DNA of 64,000 nucleotides from Glutamicibacter nicotianae (GCF_006539525.1 NZ_BJNE01000006.1:124001-188000); one strand, 5' to 3'; positions 26,706 to 36,083 are shown, counted from the stretch's first letter. Numbers and translations are program-made. Notes: a model not told the origin generated them from the sequence alone.

Positions 26706-27641
26706 ATGTACCGCACCGAATTAGGTCAGCTGGCCGGACAACGTTTCGCCAAGGGCCATGCCACCGGCAACGACTTCGTGCTGATTGCCGACCCGGAAGC
26801 GCAGCTGGATCTCAACGCCGAACAGGTGGCGGCCCTGTGCCACCGCCGCTTCGGCGTTGGCGGTGACGGCCTGATCCGTGCCGTGCCCACCGCCAAGGTT
26901 CCCGGATACGAAGGGCAGTTCCTGGAGCATCCCAAGGCCTACTGGTTCATGGATTACCGGAACAACGACGGCTCCATCGCCGAGATGTGCGGCAACGGCG
27001 TACGCGCCTTCGCTCACTACCTGATTGCCGAAGGGCTCGTGAGCCTCCAGGTAGGGCAAAGTTTCCAGATCGGCAGCCGTGCCGGCGTCAAGGAAATTAC
27101 CCGACTCGCTGATGGCTACGCGGTGAACCTCGGCCCCTGGGGATTGATCTTCGAGCAGGAAGCCGCCGAAAAATCGGTGGACTCCATGGTCAAGCCCAGA
27201 GGCTGGGAGCAGGCGCTGCCGGCCTTGAGCATCACCATGGGCAACCCGCACACCGTAGTTGCCTTGCCAGACGTCCAGATGCTTGAAGAACTGGACCTGT
27301 TCCAAGCCCCAGAGGTATCTCCGGTCCCTGCCAACGGCACCAACGTGGAATTCGTGGTTCCTTCCGAGCCGCTGATCGAAGAGGACGGGGTTGCCCAGGT
27401 CCAGATGCGCGTCCATGAACGCGGGGTCGGCGAGACGCTCTCATGCGGTACCGGTGCGTGTGCGGCCGCGGCAGCCGTACGCTACTGGGCACGCAGCACC
27501 GCGCTGATCAACCAGTGGGCTGTCAAGGTGCCCGGCGGTGTCGTCGGCGTTGAATTCCGTGGAAATGCAGAGGGCGGCGAAGATACGATCCTCAGCGGCC
27601 CGGCAGACCTGGTTGCACGCGGGATCATCGGTTCAGAGTAG
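26706..27641 (+). CDS. dapF: Diaminopimelate epimerase
   Basis: Converts LL- to meso-diaminopimelate for peptidoglycan and lysine. 311 residues from the ATG at 26706 (AGGAG 5 nt upstream; the TTG one codon earlier is too close). The catalytic Cys pair is present: Cys95 in MCGNGVRAF and Cys247 in SCGTGACAAA. KGHATGNDFVLI starts the first half-domain. It ends at a strong bidirectional terminator. Confidence 0.96.
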   Translation: MYRTELGQLAGQRFAKGHATGNDFVLIADPEAQLDLNAEQVAALCHRRFGVGGDGLIRAVPTAKVPGYEGQFLEHPKAYWFMDYRNNDGSIAEMCGNGVRAFAHYLIAEGLVSLQVGQSFQIGSRAGVKEITRLADGYAVNLGPWGLIFEQEAAEKSVDSMVKPRGWEQALPALSITMGNPHTVVALPDVQMLEELDLFQAPEVSPVPANGTNVEFVVPSEPLIEEDGVAQVQMRVHERGVGETLSCGTGACAAAAAVRYWARSTALINQWAVKVPGGVVGVEFRGNAEGGEDTILSGPADLVARGIIGSE

Positions 27642-27658
27642 ACCTGATCGGCTCTATA

Positions 27659-27706
27659 GCAAAAATCGCAGAATAGCCTCGCGAGCGATTCTGCGATTTT
27701 GCTTTT
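27659..27706. terminator. Bidirectional terminator between dapF and the methyltransferase gene
   Basis: 13-bp stem AAAATCGCAGAAT / ATTCTGCGATTTT with a 13-nt loop. TTTT follows on the plus side and TTTTTGC on the minus side, serving both convergent genes. Confidence 0.88.
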
Positions 27707-27711
27707 GGCAA

Positions 27712-28317
27712 TCAGGCCGGACGCGCTACCTTCAGCACTCGGAAGGCCTTGGCGGTCGCTTCACGGGTGATCTTCCAATCCGAGGGAAGCTGCTCAACCA
27801 GCCACTTCTGCAGCGAATCGCTACCCAGGTTCTTCTGCACCACCATCCATGCCTCGCCACCCGGGGCCAACCGCGGCAACCACAGCATCAGCAATTCATG
27901 CAGGGCATCCTTGCCGATGCGAATGGGCGGGTTCGACCAGATGGTGTCGAATTGCAGGCTCGGATCCACGGACTCAGGGGTGCCGACAACTACGTTGGAC
28001 AAGCCGAGCGCCGCGGCGTTCAAGCGGGCCAGGTCGATGGAACGCTCATTGACATCCACGCCGTAGACCTCGGACTGGGGGGACTGCTCGGCGGCGGCCA
28101 GGGTGATGGGTCCCCAGCCGCACCCGATATCCAGAATACGTCCGCGAGGGGTTGGCACGTACTGCAGCAGCACCGCCGTTCCCTTGTCCAGACCGGCGGG
28201 GGAGAAGATTCCCGAGGCCGTCTGCACTTTGCGCAACGAGCCGTTGAGCTCGACTTCGATGGTGCGCCGTTCATCTGCCGAGGCCGGGCTGGCGGTGAAG
28301 TAGTGATCCGAGGTCAT
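27712..28317 (-). CDS. Class I SAM methyltransferase, RsmC/small-subunit type
   Basis: 201 residues, MTS ('methyltransferase small') domain. It begins DHYFTASPAS..., matching the HYFS..P start of RsmC-like 16S rRNA guanine-N2 methyltransferases. Motif I ILDIGCGWGPITL, acidic loop VYGVDVNE, and catalytic NPPI in IWSNPPIRIGKD. It lacks the N-terminal pseudo-domain of E. coli RsmC. The ATG at 28317 is chosen because TAAGCT sits 6 nt upstream (leaderless); a TTG two codons earlier is the alternative. rRNA target inferred. Confidence 0.86.
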   Translation of the reverse strand: MTSDHYFTASPASADERRTIEVELNGSLRKVQTASGIFSPAGLDKGTAVLLQYVPTPRGRILDIGCGWGPITLAAAEQSPQSEVYGVDVNERSIDLARLNAAALGLSNVVVGTPESVDPSLQFDTIWSNPPIRIGKDALHELLMLWLPRLAPGGEAWMVVQKNLGSDSLQKWLVEQLPSDWKITREATAKAFRVLKVARPA

Positions 28318-28329
28318 AGGCAAAGCTTA
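28317..28329 (-). promoter_or_regulatory. Leaderless promoter -10 of the methyltransferase gene
   Basis: On the minus strand TAAGCT, TTGCCT, ATG; no Shine-Dalgarno. Confidence 0.45.
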
Positions 28330-28409
28330 TCGCCCAGTACGGATACCCCAAAGATCAGCGTCGGCAACGTGAGCAAGGCGATATGGGCGTGCGCAGATAT
28401 CACTGATAG

Positions 28410-28652
28410 AGTTTTCCCTATGACTTTCATTTTCGTCTAATACGTAGCCCTCTTGGTTACCCGCGGTTCCACGAGCTGGCCGCGCAGTTCTTGCGCGCCC
28501 ACCGGGCTGAATCAGCAGACGGCAAAGTCATTTCCCATTACCTGGCAGTTCTTCTTTCCAGAACACCGCACACGCCGTTGCTTACCGGTAACCATGCATT
28601 CACCTGTCTGCCCATAGACCTTTACTCCTTGCAAAGGACCACGAATGTTTGA
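28410..28652 (+). other. Start-less open frame in the 414-nt gap before hflX
   Basis: The gap 28324-28737 has no clear gene. One frame stays open for 80 codons, with protein-like content (PRFHELAAQFLRAHRAESAD, HYLAVLLSRTPHTPLL) but no ATG or GTG and no Shine-Dalgarno. It may be a gene remnant, part of a long hflX leader, or chance. Family not recognised. Confidence 0.25.
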
Positions 28653-28737
28653 TGAACCAACCGAAACTGAACGCGCCACGTCGCAAAGTGGGGTCCACCC
28701 GCACTATTCTGGAAAGCGAAGTACTTCTAAGGAGACC

Positions 28738-30306
28738 ATGACTAACTCCGAGTCACACGAGCACGATTCGGCATCGATGGATGATGCCCAGATCCAGGCC
28801 GCCATCGATCGAATTCTCGCAGCCGATGATGCGCAGAGCCCGCAGGTTCAGCACTTCGGCGAAGAAGAGAATTCCATTTTCGCTGGCCAGGCTACTGCAC
28901 TGAACCGCTTTTCCTCAGGCCTCAGCAATTTCGACGGGGACCAGGAAGATCTGGAGGATCGCCGCGCGCTGCGTCGCGTCGCAGGCCTGTCCACGGAACT
29001 GGAAGACGTCACCGAGGTTGAATACCGCCAGCTGCGCTTGGAACGCGTCGTGCTGGCGGGCATCTGGAGCGATGGTACCGTCGCCGACGCCGAGAACTCC
29101 CTGCGCGAGCTCGCCGCCTTGGCGGAGACCGCAGGTTCCGAAGTCCTCGATGGCCTGGTGCAGCGCCGCAGCAAGCCGGACCCTTCGACCTTCCTCGGCT
29201 CGGGCAAGGCCGAAGAGCTGCGCGGAATCGTTGCGTCAACGGGTGCCGATACCGTGATTGTCGATGCAGAGCTGGCGCCATCGCAGCGCCGCGCCCTGGA
29301 AGACATCGTCAAGGTCAAGGTCATCGACCGCACCAGCCTGATCCTGGACATCTTTGCGCAGCATGCCCAATCGCGCGAGGGCAAGGCCCAGGTTGAACTG
29401 GCCCAGCTCGAATACCTGCTGCCACGTCTTCGCGGCTGGGGCGAATCGATGTCCCGCCAGGCCGGTGGCCGCGTAGGTGCCGCCGGTGGCGGCATCGGTT
29501 CGCGTGGACCGGGTGAAACCAAGATCGAGATGGACCGCCGCCGCATTCGCGACCGCATGGCGAAGCTGCGCCGCGAGATCAAGGCCATGAAGCCTGCGCG
29601 TGAAGCCAAGCGTGCCAACCGCAAGCGCAATGCGGTTCCAGCCGTGGCCATTGCCGGCTACACCAACGCCGGCAAATCCTCGCTGCTCAACCGCTTGACC
29701 AACGCCGGGGTGCTGGTGGAGAACGCGCTGTTCGCTACCCTGGATCCAACCGTCCGCCAGTCGGCGACCGAGGACGGGTTGACCTACACGCTGGCCGATA
29801 CCGTCGGCTTCGTATCCAACCTCCCGACCCAGCTGGTGGAAGCCTTCCGATCCACGCTGGAGGAAATCGCCGATTCGGATCTCATCCTGCACGTCGTTGA
29901 CGGGTCCCACCCTGATCCCGAAGGGCAGATCCAGGCCGTGCGCACCGTGCTCGGCGAAGTCGACGCGTTGAACATTCCAGAGATCATCGTGGTCAACAAG
30001 GCCGATGTGGCTGACCCGTTCGTCGTCGAACGCATCCGCAACCGGGAATCCAACACCGTGGTCGTCTCCGCGCACACCGGTGAAGGCATCCAGGAGCTGC
30101 TCGAAAAGATCAGCTCATCGATTCCACGCCCCGGCATCCAGCTTGAGGTGCTCATTCCCTACAACCGCGGGGATTTGATCGCCAAGCTGCACCAGAGCGA
30201 ATCAGAGATCTTGGAAAGCGAACACCTGGAGGAGGGCACCCGGATGATCGTCAAGGTGCGCGATTCCCTAGCTGCAGAGTTGGAGACCTTCAACCTTCAT
30301 GGATAA
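28738..30306 (+). CDS. hflX: GTPase HflX
   Basis: 522-residue ribosome-associated GTPase that splits stalled or stressed ribosomes. The ATG at 28738 has AAGGAGA at good spacing; an in-frame ATG at 28645 is less likely. A variable acidic N-terminus (1-75) precedes the HflX N-domain (VVLAGIW ... FLGSGKAEEL) and the glycine-rich linker GGRVGAAGGGIGSRGPGETK (20 residues). G domain: GYTNAGKSSLLN, DTVGF, NKAD. The stop overlaps the downstream helicase by 8 nt, implying coupling. Confidence 0.95.
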   Translation: MTNSESHEHDSASMDDAQIQAAIDRILAADDAQSPQVQHFGEEENSIFAGQATALNRFSSGLSNFDGDQEDLEDRRALRRVAGLSTELEDVTEVEYRQLRLERVVLAGIWSDGTVADAENSLRELAALAETAGSEVLDGLVQRRSKPDPSTFLGSGKAEELRGIVASTGADTVIVDAELAPSQRRALEDIVKVKVIDRTSLILDIFAQHAQSREGKAQVELAQLEYLLPRLRGWGESMSRQAGGRVGAAGGGIGSRGPGETKIEMDRRRIRDRMAKLRREIKAMKPAREAKRANRKRNAVPAVAIAGYTNAGKSSLLNRLTNAGVLVENALFATLDPTVRQSATEDGLTYTLADTVGFVSNLPTQLVEAFRSTLEEIADSDLILHVVDGSHPDPEGQIQAVRTVLGEVDALNIPEIIVVNKADVADPFVVERIRNRESNTVVVSAHTGEGIQELLEKISSSIPRPGIQLEVLIPYNRGDLIAKLHQSESEILESEHLEEGTRMIVKVRDSLAAELETFNLHG

Positions 30307-32296
30307 GCAAGAGCAGGCCCTGGGGCTCCTGGAGGCCGCGGTCACTTCCATGGGCGGTGCCATGCGCACCGGCCAGCAGGAAATGGTCAAGCATGTGGTC
30401 AGCGCGCTGGAAGATGAAAAGCACTTGCTGGTGCAGGCAGGCACCGGCACCGGCAAGTCGATGGGCTACCTGATTCCGGCGTTGGCCCACGCGCAGACCA
30501 GCGCCAAGCCGGTGATCGTCTCCACCGCGACCTTGGCGCTGCAATCGCAGATTGTCGGCCGTGACGTGCCGCGGTTGCTCGAATCGCTCAAGGGCAAGCT
30601 CTCGCGCCCGATGGATGTGGCCCTGCTCAAGGGACGCTCGAACTACCTGTGCCAGTACAAGCTCGGCGGCGGGTACCCGGATGACGAAGGCACGCTTTTC
30701 TCGATGGATGAGCCGGCAGCTCCTGCCGGCACCACCTATTCGCCGTTGGCCAGCGAGGTCATGAAGCTACGCGAATGGGCTGAAGAGACTGAGACCGGTG
30801 ACCGCGATGAGCTGGTGCCCGGGGTCAGCGACAAGGCGTGGAAGCAGGTCTCGGTTTCGGCCATGGAGTGCTTGGGGTCGCAGAAGTGCCCGATGGCTGA
30901 TGAATGCTTCTCGGAGATGGCTCGTGCCCGTGCCGCGGAGGCGGACGTGGTCATTACCAACCACGCCCTGCTGGCGGTATCGGCCTTCGAGGGGCTTTCG
31001 GTCCTCCCGGACTTCGAAGTCGCAATCATCGATGAGGCCCACGAACTGCAAGACCGCGTGACCAGCTCGGTGTCCGGGGCGCTCTCCGCACGCATGGTGC
31101 TCACCGCGGCAGGCGGCGCCAAACGCCATTGCGGAGTGAACGTGGACGAGATGGTCAAGGCGGCGAACCGCTTGGAGAAGTCGTTGACCGGTGTGCCCAC
31201 GGGACTGCTGGAACATGGCCTGCGCGAAGACATGGGCATCGCCCTGAACGACATCGTGGAACAGGCCCGGCTGGCGTTGGCGCTGTCCAAGCCCGAAGCC
31301 AATGCACCGGCTGACGGCGGACGACAGACCGCCCGCTCCCAGCTGCAGGCGGTGATGGACGATGCGATTCGCATGCTCGAATCCGAAGAGCGCCGCGAGG
31401 TGCTGTACACCACCCGTCCGCGGGAGTTTGTCGAAGGCCGGGGCTACGTCGAAGCTGACGAGACCCAGCCAGCCACGTTGAACGTTGCCCCGTTGTCCGT
31501 TGCCGGCAAGCTGCGCGAAGGGCTTTTCGACGGGCGCACGGTCGTCTTGACCAGCGCTACCTTGGCTATCGGCGCGCAGTTCGACTCGGTCGCAGGCTCC
31601 CTGGGTCTGATGGGCGCCGGGGCTCCGTCCTGGACCGGCGTGGACGTCGGCAGTCCCTTCGATTACCCGAAGCAGGGCATCCTGTACGTAGCCAAGCATC
31701 TGCCCAAGCCGGGCCGCCAACTGGCTGCCGAGACGCTGGATGAGATCGAGGATCTCATCAAGGCCTCCGGCGGCGGTGCACTGGCTCTGTTCACTTCGAA
31801 ACGCTCCGCCGAAGAAGCGGCAAGCATCTTGCGCGAACGCCTGGACGTGGAGATCCTGTGCCAGGGCGAGGGCAGCATGAAGTCGCTGGTCGAGCAGTTC
31901 AGCAGCGAACGCGACACCTGCCTGTTCGGAACCATGACCCTGTGGCAGGGCGTGGACGTGCCAGGAGATTCCTGCCGGCTGGTCATCATCGACAAGATCC
32001 CGTTCCCGCGCCCGGACGATCCGATCTCCAAAGCCCGTTCCGAGGACGTGGCCAAGCATGGCGGCAACGGCTTCATGCAGGTGGCCGCCACCCATGCGGC
32101 GATTCGCCTGGCACAGGGCGCTGGACGCCTGATTCGTTCGGTCGGGGACAAGGGCGTGGTGGCGATCCTCGATTCGCGCATGGCCACTGCACGGTACGGC
32201 AGCTTCTTGAAAGCGACGCTGCCGCCGATGTGGCCGACTGTCGACAAGAAGGTCATCACCGGAGTTCTCCAGCGCTTGAACCCGGACGGGAAATAG
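30299..32296 (+). CDS. DinG-family ATP-dependent DNA helicase
   Basis: 665-residue XPD/DinG-like superfamily 2 helicase. Q-motif region RTGQQEMV, Walker A QAGTGTGKSMGYL, DEAH box IIDEAHEL, motif III-like LTSATL, and C-terminal motif VI AIRLAQGAGRLIR. Cysteines suited to a 4Fe-4S cluster: NYLCQY and MECLGSQKCPMADECF. It overlaps hflX by 8 nt and ends at a terminator. The lexA/SOS genes lie 1.2 kb downstream, but no SOS box is visible at its own start. Probable role: unwinding repair intermediates or R-loops. Confidence 0.9.
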   Translation: MDKQEQALGLLEAAVTSMGGAMRTGQQEMVKHVVSALEDEKHLLVQAGTGTGKSMGYLIPALAHAQTSAKPVIVSTATLALQSQIVGRDVPRLLESLKGKLSRPMDVALLKGRSNYLCQYKLGGGYPDDEGTLFSMDEPAAPAGTTYSPLASEVMKLREWAEETETGDRDELVPGVSDKAWKQVSVSAMECLGSQKCPMADECFSEMARARAAEADVVITNHALLAVSAFEGLSVLPDFEVAIIDEAHELQDRVTSSVSGALSARMVLTAAGGAKRHCGVNVDEMVKAANRLEKSLTGVPTGLLEHGLREDMGIALNDIVEQARLALALSKPEANAPADGGRQTARSQLQAVMDDAIRMLESEERREVLYTTRPREFVEGRGYVEADETQPATLNVAPLSVAGKLREGLFDGRTVVLTSATLAIGAQFDSVAGSLGLMGAGAPSWTGVDVGSPFDYPKQGILYVAKHLPKPGRQLAAETLDEIEDLIKASGGGALALFTSKRSAEEAASILRERLDVEILCQGEGSMKSLVEQFSSERDTCLFGTMTLWQGVDVPGDSCRLVIIDKIPFPRPDDPISKARSEDVAKHGGNGFMQVAATHAAIRLAQGAGRLIRSVGDKGVVAILDSRMATARYGSFLKATLPPMWPTVDKKVITGVLQRLNPDGK

Positions 32297-32311
32297 CCGC
32301 AGCCAGAGCAC

Positions 32312-32353
32312 GAACTTGAGCTGTCCTCGGATTTGGGGCAGCTCAAGTTCTTT
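32312..32353 (+). terminator. Terminator of hflX-helicase operon
   Basis: Arms GAACTTGAGCTGTCC / GGGCAGCTCAAGTTC (one U-G) around an 8-nt loop, followed by TTT. Confidence 0.85.
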
Positions 32354-32430
32354 AAGCACTATCAGCAGGATGGTTGGAGATGCACTAAGGTCTGTGACAA
32401 GAACTGATGCCGCGTGAACCGGAAGGCACC

Positions 32431-33486
32431 ATGGAGTCCATGCAGGAATTGGCACACCAAGCCGCCATCGACACCCATCAGCGTTTCGGACGGCGCGTCT
32501 TGCGGCTGCCCGGAACCTGGATTGGGCAGAGCTACAGCAGGGCGCACCGGTTGCGCGACGGAAGCTTGCTCAGCGATCTCAATGGCTGCGCGCACCCGTT
32601 TTCGGAGTGGAACTATTGGTGGCAGGCGCATTATCTGGATGCCATCATTGATGACGGCCACTCCTATCTGGCCGCAGGCGACGCGGAATCGGCGCGTGCC
32701 GAGCTGGCCCGGGCCAATCATCTGTTGCGTGGCATTCGAATTCGCAACTTCGGGATGCTGCCCAACTACTTCTTCGACGATATGGCGTGGCTTGCCTTGG
32801 CCAGCGGCCGTCTGGCGCAGTTCACGCTGGCCGTGACGGGAGAAGGAAACCACGCTGCTCAGACTGCAATGCGGGTGCTGGGAGAACAGCTTCAAGCTGG
32901 CATGGACGAGGTGCTGGGCGGCGGCCTGTACTGGTCGAAAAATCGGGATTTCAAGAATACGCCGGCCAATGCGCCGGCGGCCCTGTTCTTCGGCCGAACC
33001 GGCCAGGAGGACACCGCACGGCAGGTCCTCCAATGGCTGGAGAAGAACCTGTTCAGCGCCGAGCGTGGGCTGTATCTGGACGGGCTGCGGTTGACCAGCC
33101 AGGGGCACACGATGGAGCCAGCGGTCTATACATATAACCAGGGCACGGTGCTAGGCGCGTTGCTTGAGCTTGGCGAGCCAGCCGATCTGGCTCACGCCCA
33201 GGTGCTGATCGATGCGACCACGCACTCGCTGTCTTCCGCGGCCCGAGTACTCGCGTTCAACCGCGGGGGAGACGGGAACCTTTTTGCCGGAATCCTGTGC
33301 CGGTATCTGGCCCTCGCCGCGAAAGATCACCGCTTGGAAGCACCAAGCAGGGAGCAGGCCAGGCAACTGGTCACGGCAACTGCAGGCCATCTGATCGACC
33401 AGGAACCGCGCCGGCTCTCGGCGGCAGTCCAGCGCTGGATGATCTTCGCCGCGGCCGCCCAGATCGAGCTCGAGGCCGGCGAGTAG
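32431..33486 (+). CDS. GH76-family (alpha-1,6-mannanase-like) protein, no signal peptide
   Basis: 351 residues from the ATG at 32431 (GGAAGG 4 nt upstream); an in-frame ATG at 32407 without ribosome site would add 8. Alpha/alpha-toroid GH76 fold: NYWWQAHYLDAIID near the start, the twin-Asp catalytic pair in YFFDDMAWLALA, WSKNRDFKNTPANAPAALF, and YTYNQGTVLGALLEL. Family members hydrolyse alpha-1,6-mannan or act as transglycosylases. With no signal peptide it is predicted cytosolic, suggesting internal glycan turnover rather than fungal mannan attack. Substrate inferred from family only. Confidence 0.82.
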   Translation: MESMQELAHQAAIDTHQRFGRRVLRLPGTWIGQSYSRAHRLRDGSLLSDLNGCAHPFSEWNYWWQAHYLDAIIDDGHSYLAAGDAESARAELARANHLLRGIRIRNFGMLPNYFFDDMAWLALASGRLAQFTLAVTGEGNHAAQTAMRVLGEQLQAGMDEVLGGGLYWSKNRDFKNTPANAPAALFFGRTGQEDTARQVLQWLEKNLFSAERGLYLDGLRLTSQGHTMEPAVYTYNQGTVLGALLELGEPADLAHAQVLIDATTHSLSSAARVLAFNRGGDGNLFAGILCRYLALAAKDHRLEAPSREQARQLVTATAGHLIDQEPRRLSAAVQRWMIFAAAAQIELEAGE

Positions 33487-33500
33487 CTGATTAAACGAAA

Positions 33501-33529
33501 ATTGCGCTGGTGCAAAGCACCAGCGCAAT
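33501..33529. terminator. Terminator between GH76 gene and lexA
   Basis: Perfect 13-bp stem ATTGCGCTGGTGC / GCACCAGCGCAAT with an AAA loop. On the minus strand it is followed by TTTTCG, so it best serves lexA. Confidence 0.85.
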
Positions 33530-33542
33530 ATCCACACGAAAT

Positions 33543-34262
33543 CTAGAGTGAGCGCATGACCGAGACGACCCGTCCCATGATCTTTGCTGCATCACCCAAA
33601 ATCGGTTCGTAGCGCGAGTTCTGTGGAAGCAGCCAAGTATGCCCATCACGCTGCCGGAAGGTCTTGACGGTCGCTTCCTCGTCCAGCAGGGCTGCGACGA
33701 TGTCGCCGTTGTCTGCCGTCTGCTGTCGGCGGACAACTACCCAGTCGCCATCGCAAATCGCGGCGTCAACCATTGAATCGCCGGAAACCTTGAGCATGAA
33801 CAGTTCCCCGTGGCCCACGAGCTGACGAGGCAACGAGAAAACATCTTCGACGGACTGTTCTGCCAGGATCGGACCGCCAGCAGCAATACGGCCAACCAGC
33901 GGAACCATGGTGGTGTCAGCAGAAGTGCTCAGCTCAATGATCTTGGCGTCTTCGCTGGCAGCCGGCTCGACCGGCTCCGAGACCTCGGCCTTTTCGGCAT
34001 CGTCGGACAATTGCAGCGGAAGCAGGATTTCCATCGCGCGCGGACGGCGTGGGTCTCGACGGATATAGCCGAGCTTTTCCAACTGGCTCAACTGGTGGGT
34101 CACGCTCGAAAGACTCTTGAGTCCGACAGCGTCGCCAATCTCACGCATCGATGGCGGATAACCGTTCTTGCCGATAGACCGCTGGATCGTCTCAAGGATC
34201 TTCTTTTGGCGAATCGTCAGCGAACGTGCATTCGATCGGGGAGTGCGTTGTGATGCTGACAT
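33543..34262 (-). CDS. lexA: SOS repressor LexA
   Basis: 239 residues. N-terminal winged helix (about 14-80: [51 protein letters not shown]). An acidic linker leads to the S24 autoprotease: cleavage bond Ala128-Gly129 in RIAAGGP, catalytic Ser163 in SGDSM and Lys200 in ATVKTF. Represses SOS genes until RecA filaments trigger self-cleavage. Divergent from the LysM protein, with SOS boxes between, so autoregulated. Confidence 0.97.
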   Translation of the reverse strand: MSASQRTPRSNARSLTIRQKKILETIQRSIGKNGYPPSMREIGDAVGLKSLSSVTHQLSQLEKLGYIRRDPRRPRAMEILLPLQLSDDAEKAEVSEPVEPAASEDAKIIELSTSADTTMVPLVGRIAAGGPILAEQSVEDVFSLPRQLVGHGELFMLKVSGDSMVDAAICDGDWVVVRRQQTADNGDIVAALLDEEATVKTFRQRDGHTWLLPQNSRYEPILGDAAKIMGRVVSVMRSL

Positions 34263-34382
34263 GAGATTTTGCCTTCCCTAGCAATCATTCGAAAGTTTGC
34301 GTGTCCAAACTGTCGGAGCTAGATGGTGAGATGTTTTCATTGCTCGTCTACTTCGAAATCTTAGTAGATAAGCGAGCTTCTT

Positions 34383-34398
34383 TCAAAGATTTGTTCGA
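34383..34398. promoter_or_regulatory. Candidate LexA box near the lexA promoter
   Basis: TCAAAG-ATTT-GTTCGA: right half-site exact, two mismatches in the left. It is the nearer of the two boxes to lexA (start at 34262), suggesting autoregulation. Confidence 0.55.
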
Positions 34399-34448
34399 AA
34401 ACTTCTGGACAAGTTCCGCGAATCTCTGTTAGAACAGATATACGAGGT

Positions 34449-34464
34449 TCGAACAAGTTTTCGA
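34449..34464. promoter_or_regulatory. LexA box upstream of the LysM gene
   Basis: TCGAAC-AAGT-TTTCGA matches TCGAAC-N4-GTTCGA with one mismatch, 57 nt before the LysM ATG. It could serve both divergent promoters. Confidence 0.75.
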
Positions 34465-34520
34465 ATCCGTTCTTTCGAATAAAAATTCGCATCACTTGAA
34501 TTTCTTGAGGAGACAACGTC

Positions 34521-34874
34521 ATGGCTACCGTCGCACTTGACTCAGATCAGACCCAAGCGCCGCTGAAAATCCGCATCAACCGCCGCGGTTGGGCTGTGCT
34601 GGTGGGGATGCCCGTTTTCGCACTCACGATCGCTGCTGCTTTCTTCTTCTCCATGTTCGCCTCTGACGCGCATGCCGCGGCAGAAGATCCTGCTGGGGTT
34701 GGAACCATCGATGTCACCGTGATCCCCGGGGATACGCTATGGAGTTTGGCTCGCGACTATGCCACCGGTTACGACGTGACTTCCGCAGTTGGCCACATCG
34801 CGGAGCTCAACGCCTTGGACGGCAGCGAAATCCAGGTTGGAGATACCTTGTCGATTCCGGTCCTCGCCGGTTAG
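34521..34874 (+). CDS. LysM-domain protein, likely SOS-induced division regulator (YneA/Rv2719c-like)
   Basis: 117 residues: basic N-terminus, one membrane anchor at about 28-50 (WAVLVGMPVFALTIAAAFFF) ending in AHA, then an extracellular LysM domain at about 62-115 (VIPGDTLWSLARDYA ... GSEIQVGDTLSIPV). The ATG follows GAGGAGA. Single-pass LysM proteins divergent from lexA are known as SOS division inhibitors in Bacillus (YneA) and as Rv2719c in mycobacteria; C. glutamicum DivS occupies the same place. Size, topology, position and the SOS box support the same role here, by inference. Confidence 0.78.
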   Translation: MATVALDSDQTQAPLKIRINRRGWAVLVGMPVFALTIAAAFFFSMFASDAHAAAEDPAGVGTIDVTVIPGDTLWSLARDYATGYDVTSAVGHIAELNALDGSEIQVGDTLSIPVLAG

Positions 34875-34942
34875 CTTCCCCCGCTGGCTAGAGTTTGTTA
34901 CCTGCAGCCGTAGCGGATTCACTGGCGGGCTCGCTGCGCACG

Positions 34943-34955
34943 TAGACTTGATGCG
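34943..34955 (+). promoter_or_regulatory. Leaderless promoter -10 of the his genes
   Basis: TAGACT, TGATGC, then the hisC GTG at 34955. No Shine-Dalgarno. Confidence 0.6.
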
Positions 34956-36061
34956 TGAATGACCGCAGTGAACTTTTGAGTCAGCTGCCCTTGCGTGAGA
35001 ATCTCCGCGGGCTATCCCCTTATGGCGCACCGCAAATTGACGTGCCGATCCAGCTGAACGTCAACGAGAACACCCATCCGTTGCCACCGGTAGTCGTAGA
35101 CGCCATTGCCCAGGAAGTGGCCAAGGCAGCGGCAAGTCTGAATCGCTATCCCGACCGCGAGTTCACCGAGCTTCGTGAACTTCTTGCCGATTACCTCGGC
35201 CACTCGCTCACCAAGGAGAACATCTGGGCCGCGAACGGTTCGAATGAAATCCTGCAGCAGATCCTGCAAGCCTTCGGTGGTCCAGGCCGTACCGTGATGA
35301 GCTTCGGCCCCACCTACTCCATGTACCCGCTGTTGGCCAGTGGTACTGATACCACCTATATCGCCGGTGAACGCGCCGAGGATTTCACCCTGTCCGCCGA
35401 ATCTGCAGCCGCGCAGGTCCACGAGCACAAACCGAATATCGTGTTCCTGTGCTCGCCGAACAACCCAACCGGCACCGCCCTTGGCCTTGATGTCATCACG
35501 GCCGTGTACGAAGCCATGAGCGAGCACAACGGCATGGTGATCGTTGACGAGGCGTACGCCGAATTCTCCTTGGCCAGCACCAAGTCCGCACTGAGTCTGC
35601 TTGAAGGCCGCCAGCGATTGATCGTCTCGCGCACCATGTCCAAGGCATTCGGCCTAGCCGGCGCACGCGTCGGCTACCTGGCCGCCGCGCCAGAGGTCAC
35701 CGATGCCATCCGCTTGGTGCGGCTGCCGTACCACCTGTCGGCCGTGACCCAGGCAACGGCGATCGCCGCCTTGAAGAACATCGAGTTGCTGCTGGCGCAG
35801 GTCGAAGACATCAAGTCCCAGCGTGACCGCATCGTCGCGCGCTTGAAGGAACTGGGCCTGAAGCCATCGGTCTCCGACTCCAACTTCGTCTTCTTCGGTG
35901 GCGTCGAAGACCCCCACGCTATTTGGGAAGGCCTGTTGGAAGCCGGCATCATCATCCGCGACAATGGAATTCCGGGGACCTTGCGTGTTACGGCCGGAAC
36001 CGAATCAGAAACCACAGCCTTCTTGGAACGACTTGCCGAACTGCTCGGCTCGCAGAAGTAA
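34955..36061 (+). CDS. hisC: Histidinol-phosphate aminotransferase
   Basis: 368-residue PLP enzyme, histidine pathway. Class I/II aminotransferase fold: [29 protein letters not shown], and the Schiff-base Lys230 in [17 protein letters not shown]. The GTG start is supported by the leaderless -10. hisB follows after 22 nt. Confidence 0.95.
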   Translation: MNDRSELLSQLPLRENLRGLSPYGAPQIDVPIQLNVNENTHPLPPVVVDAIAQEVAKAAASLNRYPDREFTELRELLADYLGHSLTKENIWAANGSNEILQQILQAFGGPGRTVMSFGPTYSMYPLLASGTDTTYIAGERAEDFTLSAESAAAQVHEHKPNIVFLCSPNNPTGTALGLDVITAVYEAMSEHNGMVIVDEAYAEFSLASTKSALSLLEGRQRLIVSRTMSKAFGLAGARVGYLAAAPEVTDAIRLVRLPYHLSAVTQATAIAALKNIELLLAQVEDIKSQRDRIVARLKELGLKPSVSDSNFVFFGGVEDPHAIWEGLLEAGIIIRDNGIPGTLRVTAGTESETTAFLERLAELLGSQK

Positions 36062-36083
36062 TCAAAGACAAGCGAAGGAAGAC

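Noticed and set aside
27538-28440. 300-codon plus-strand frame opposite the methyltransferase
   Set aside because: It crosses the dapF terminator and mirrors a gene with clear methyltransferase motifs.
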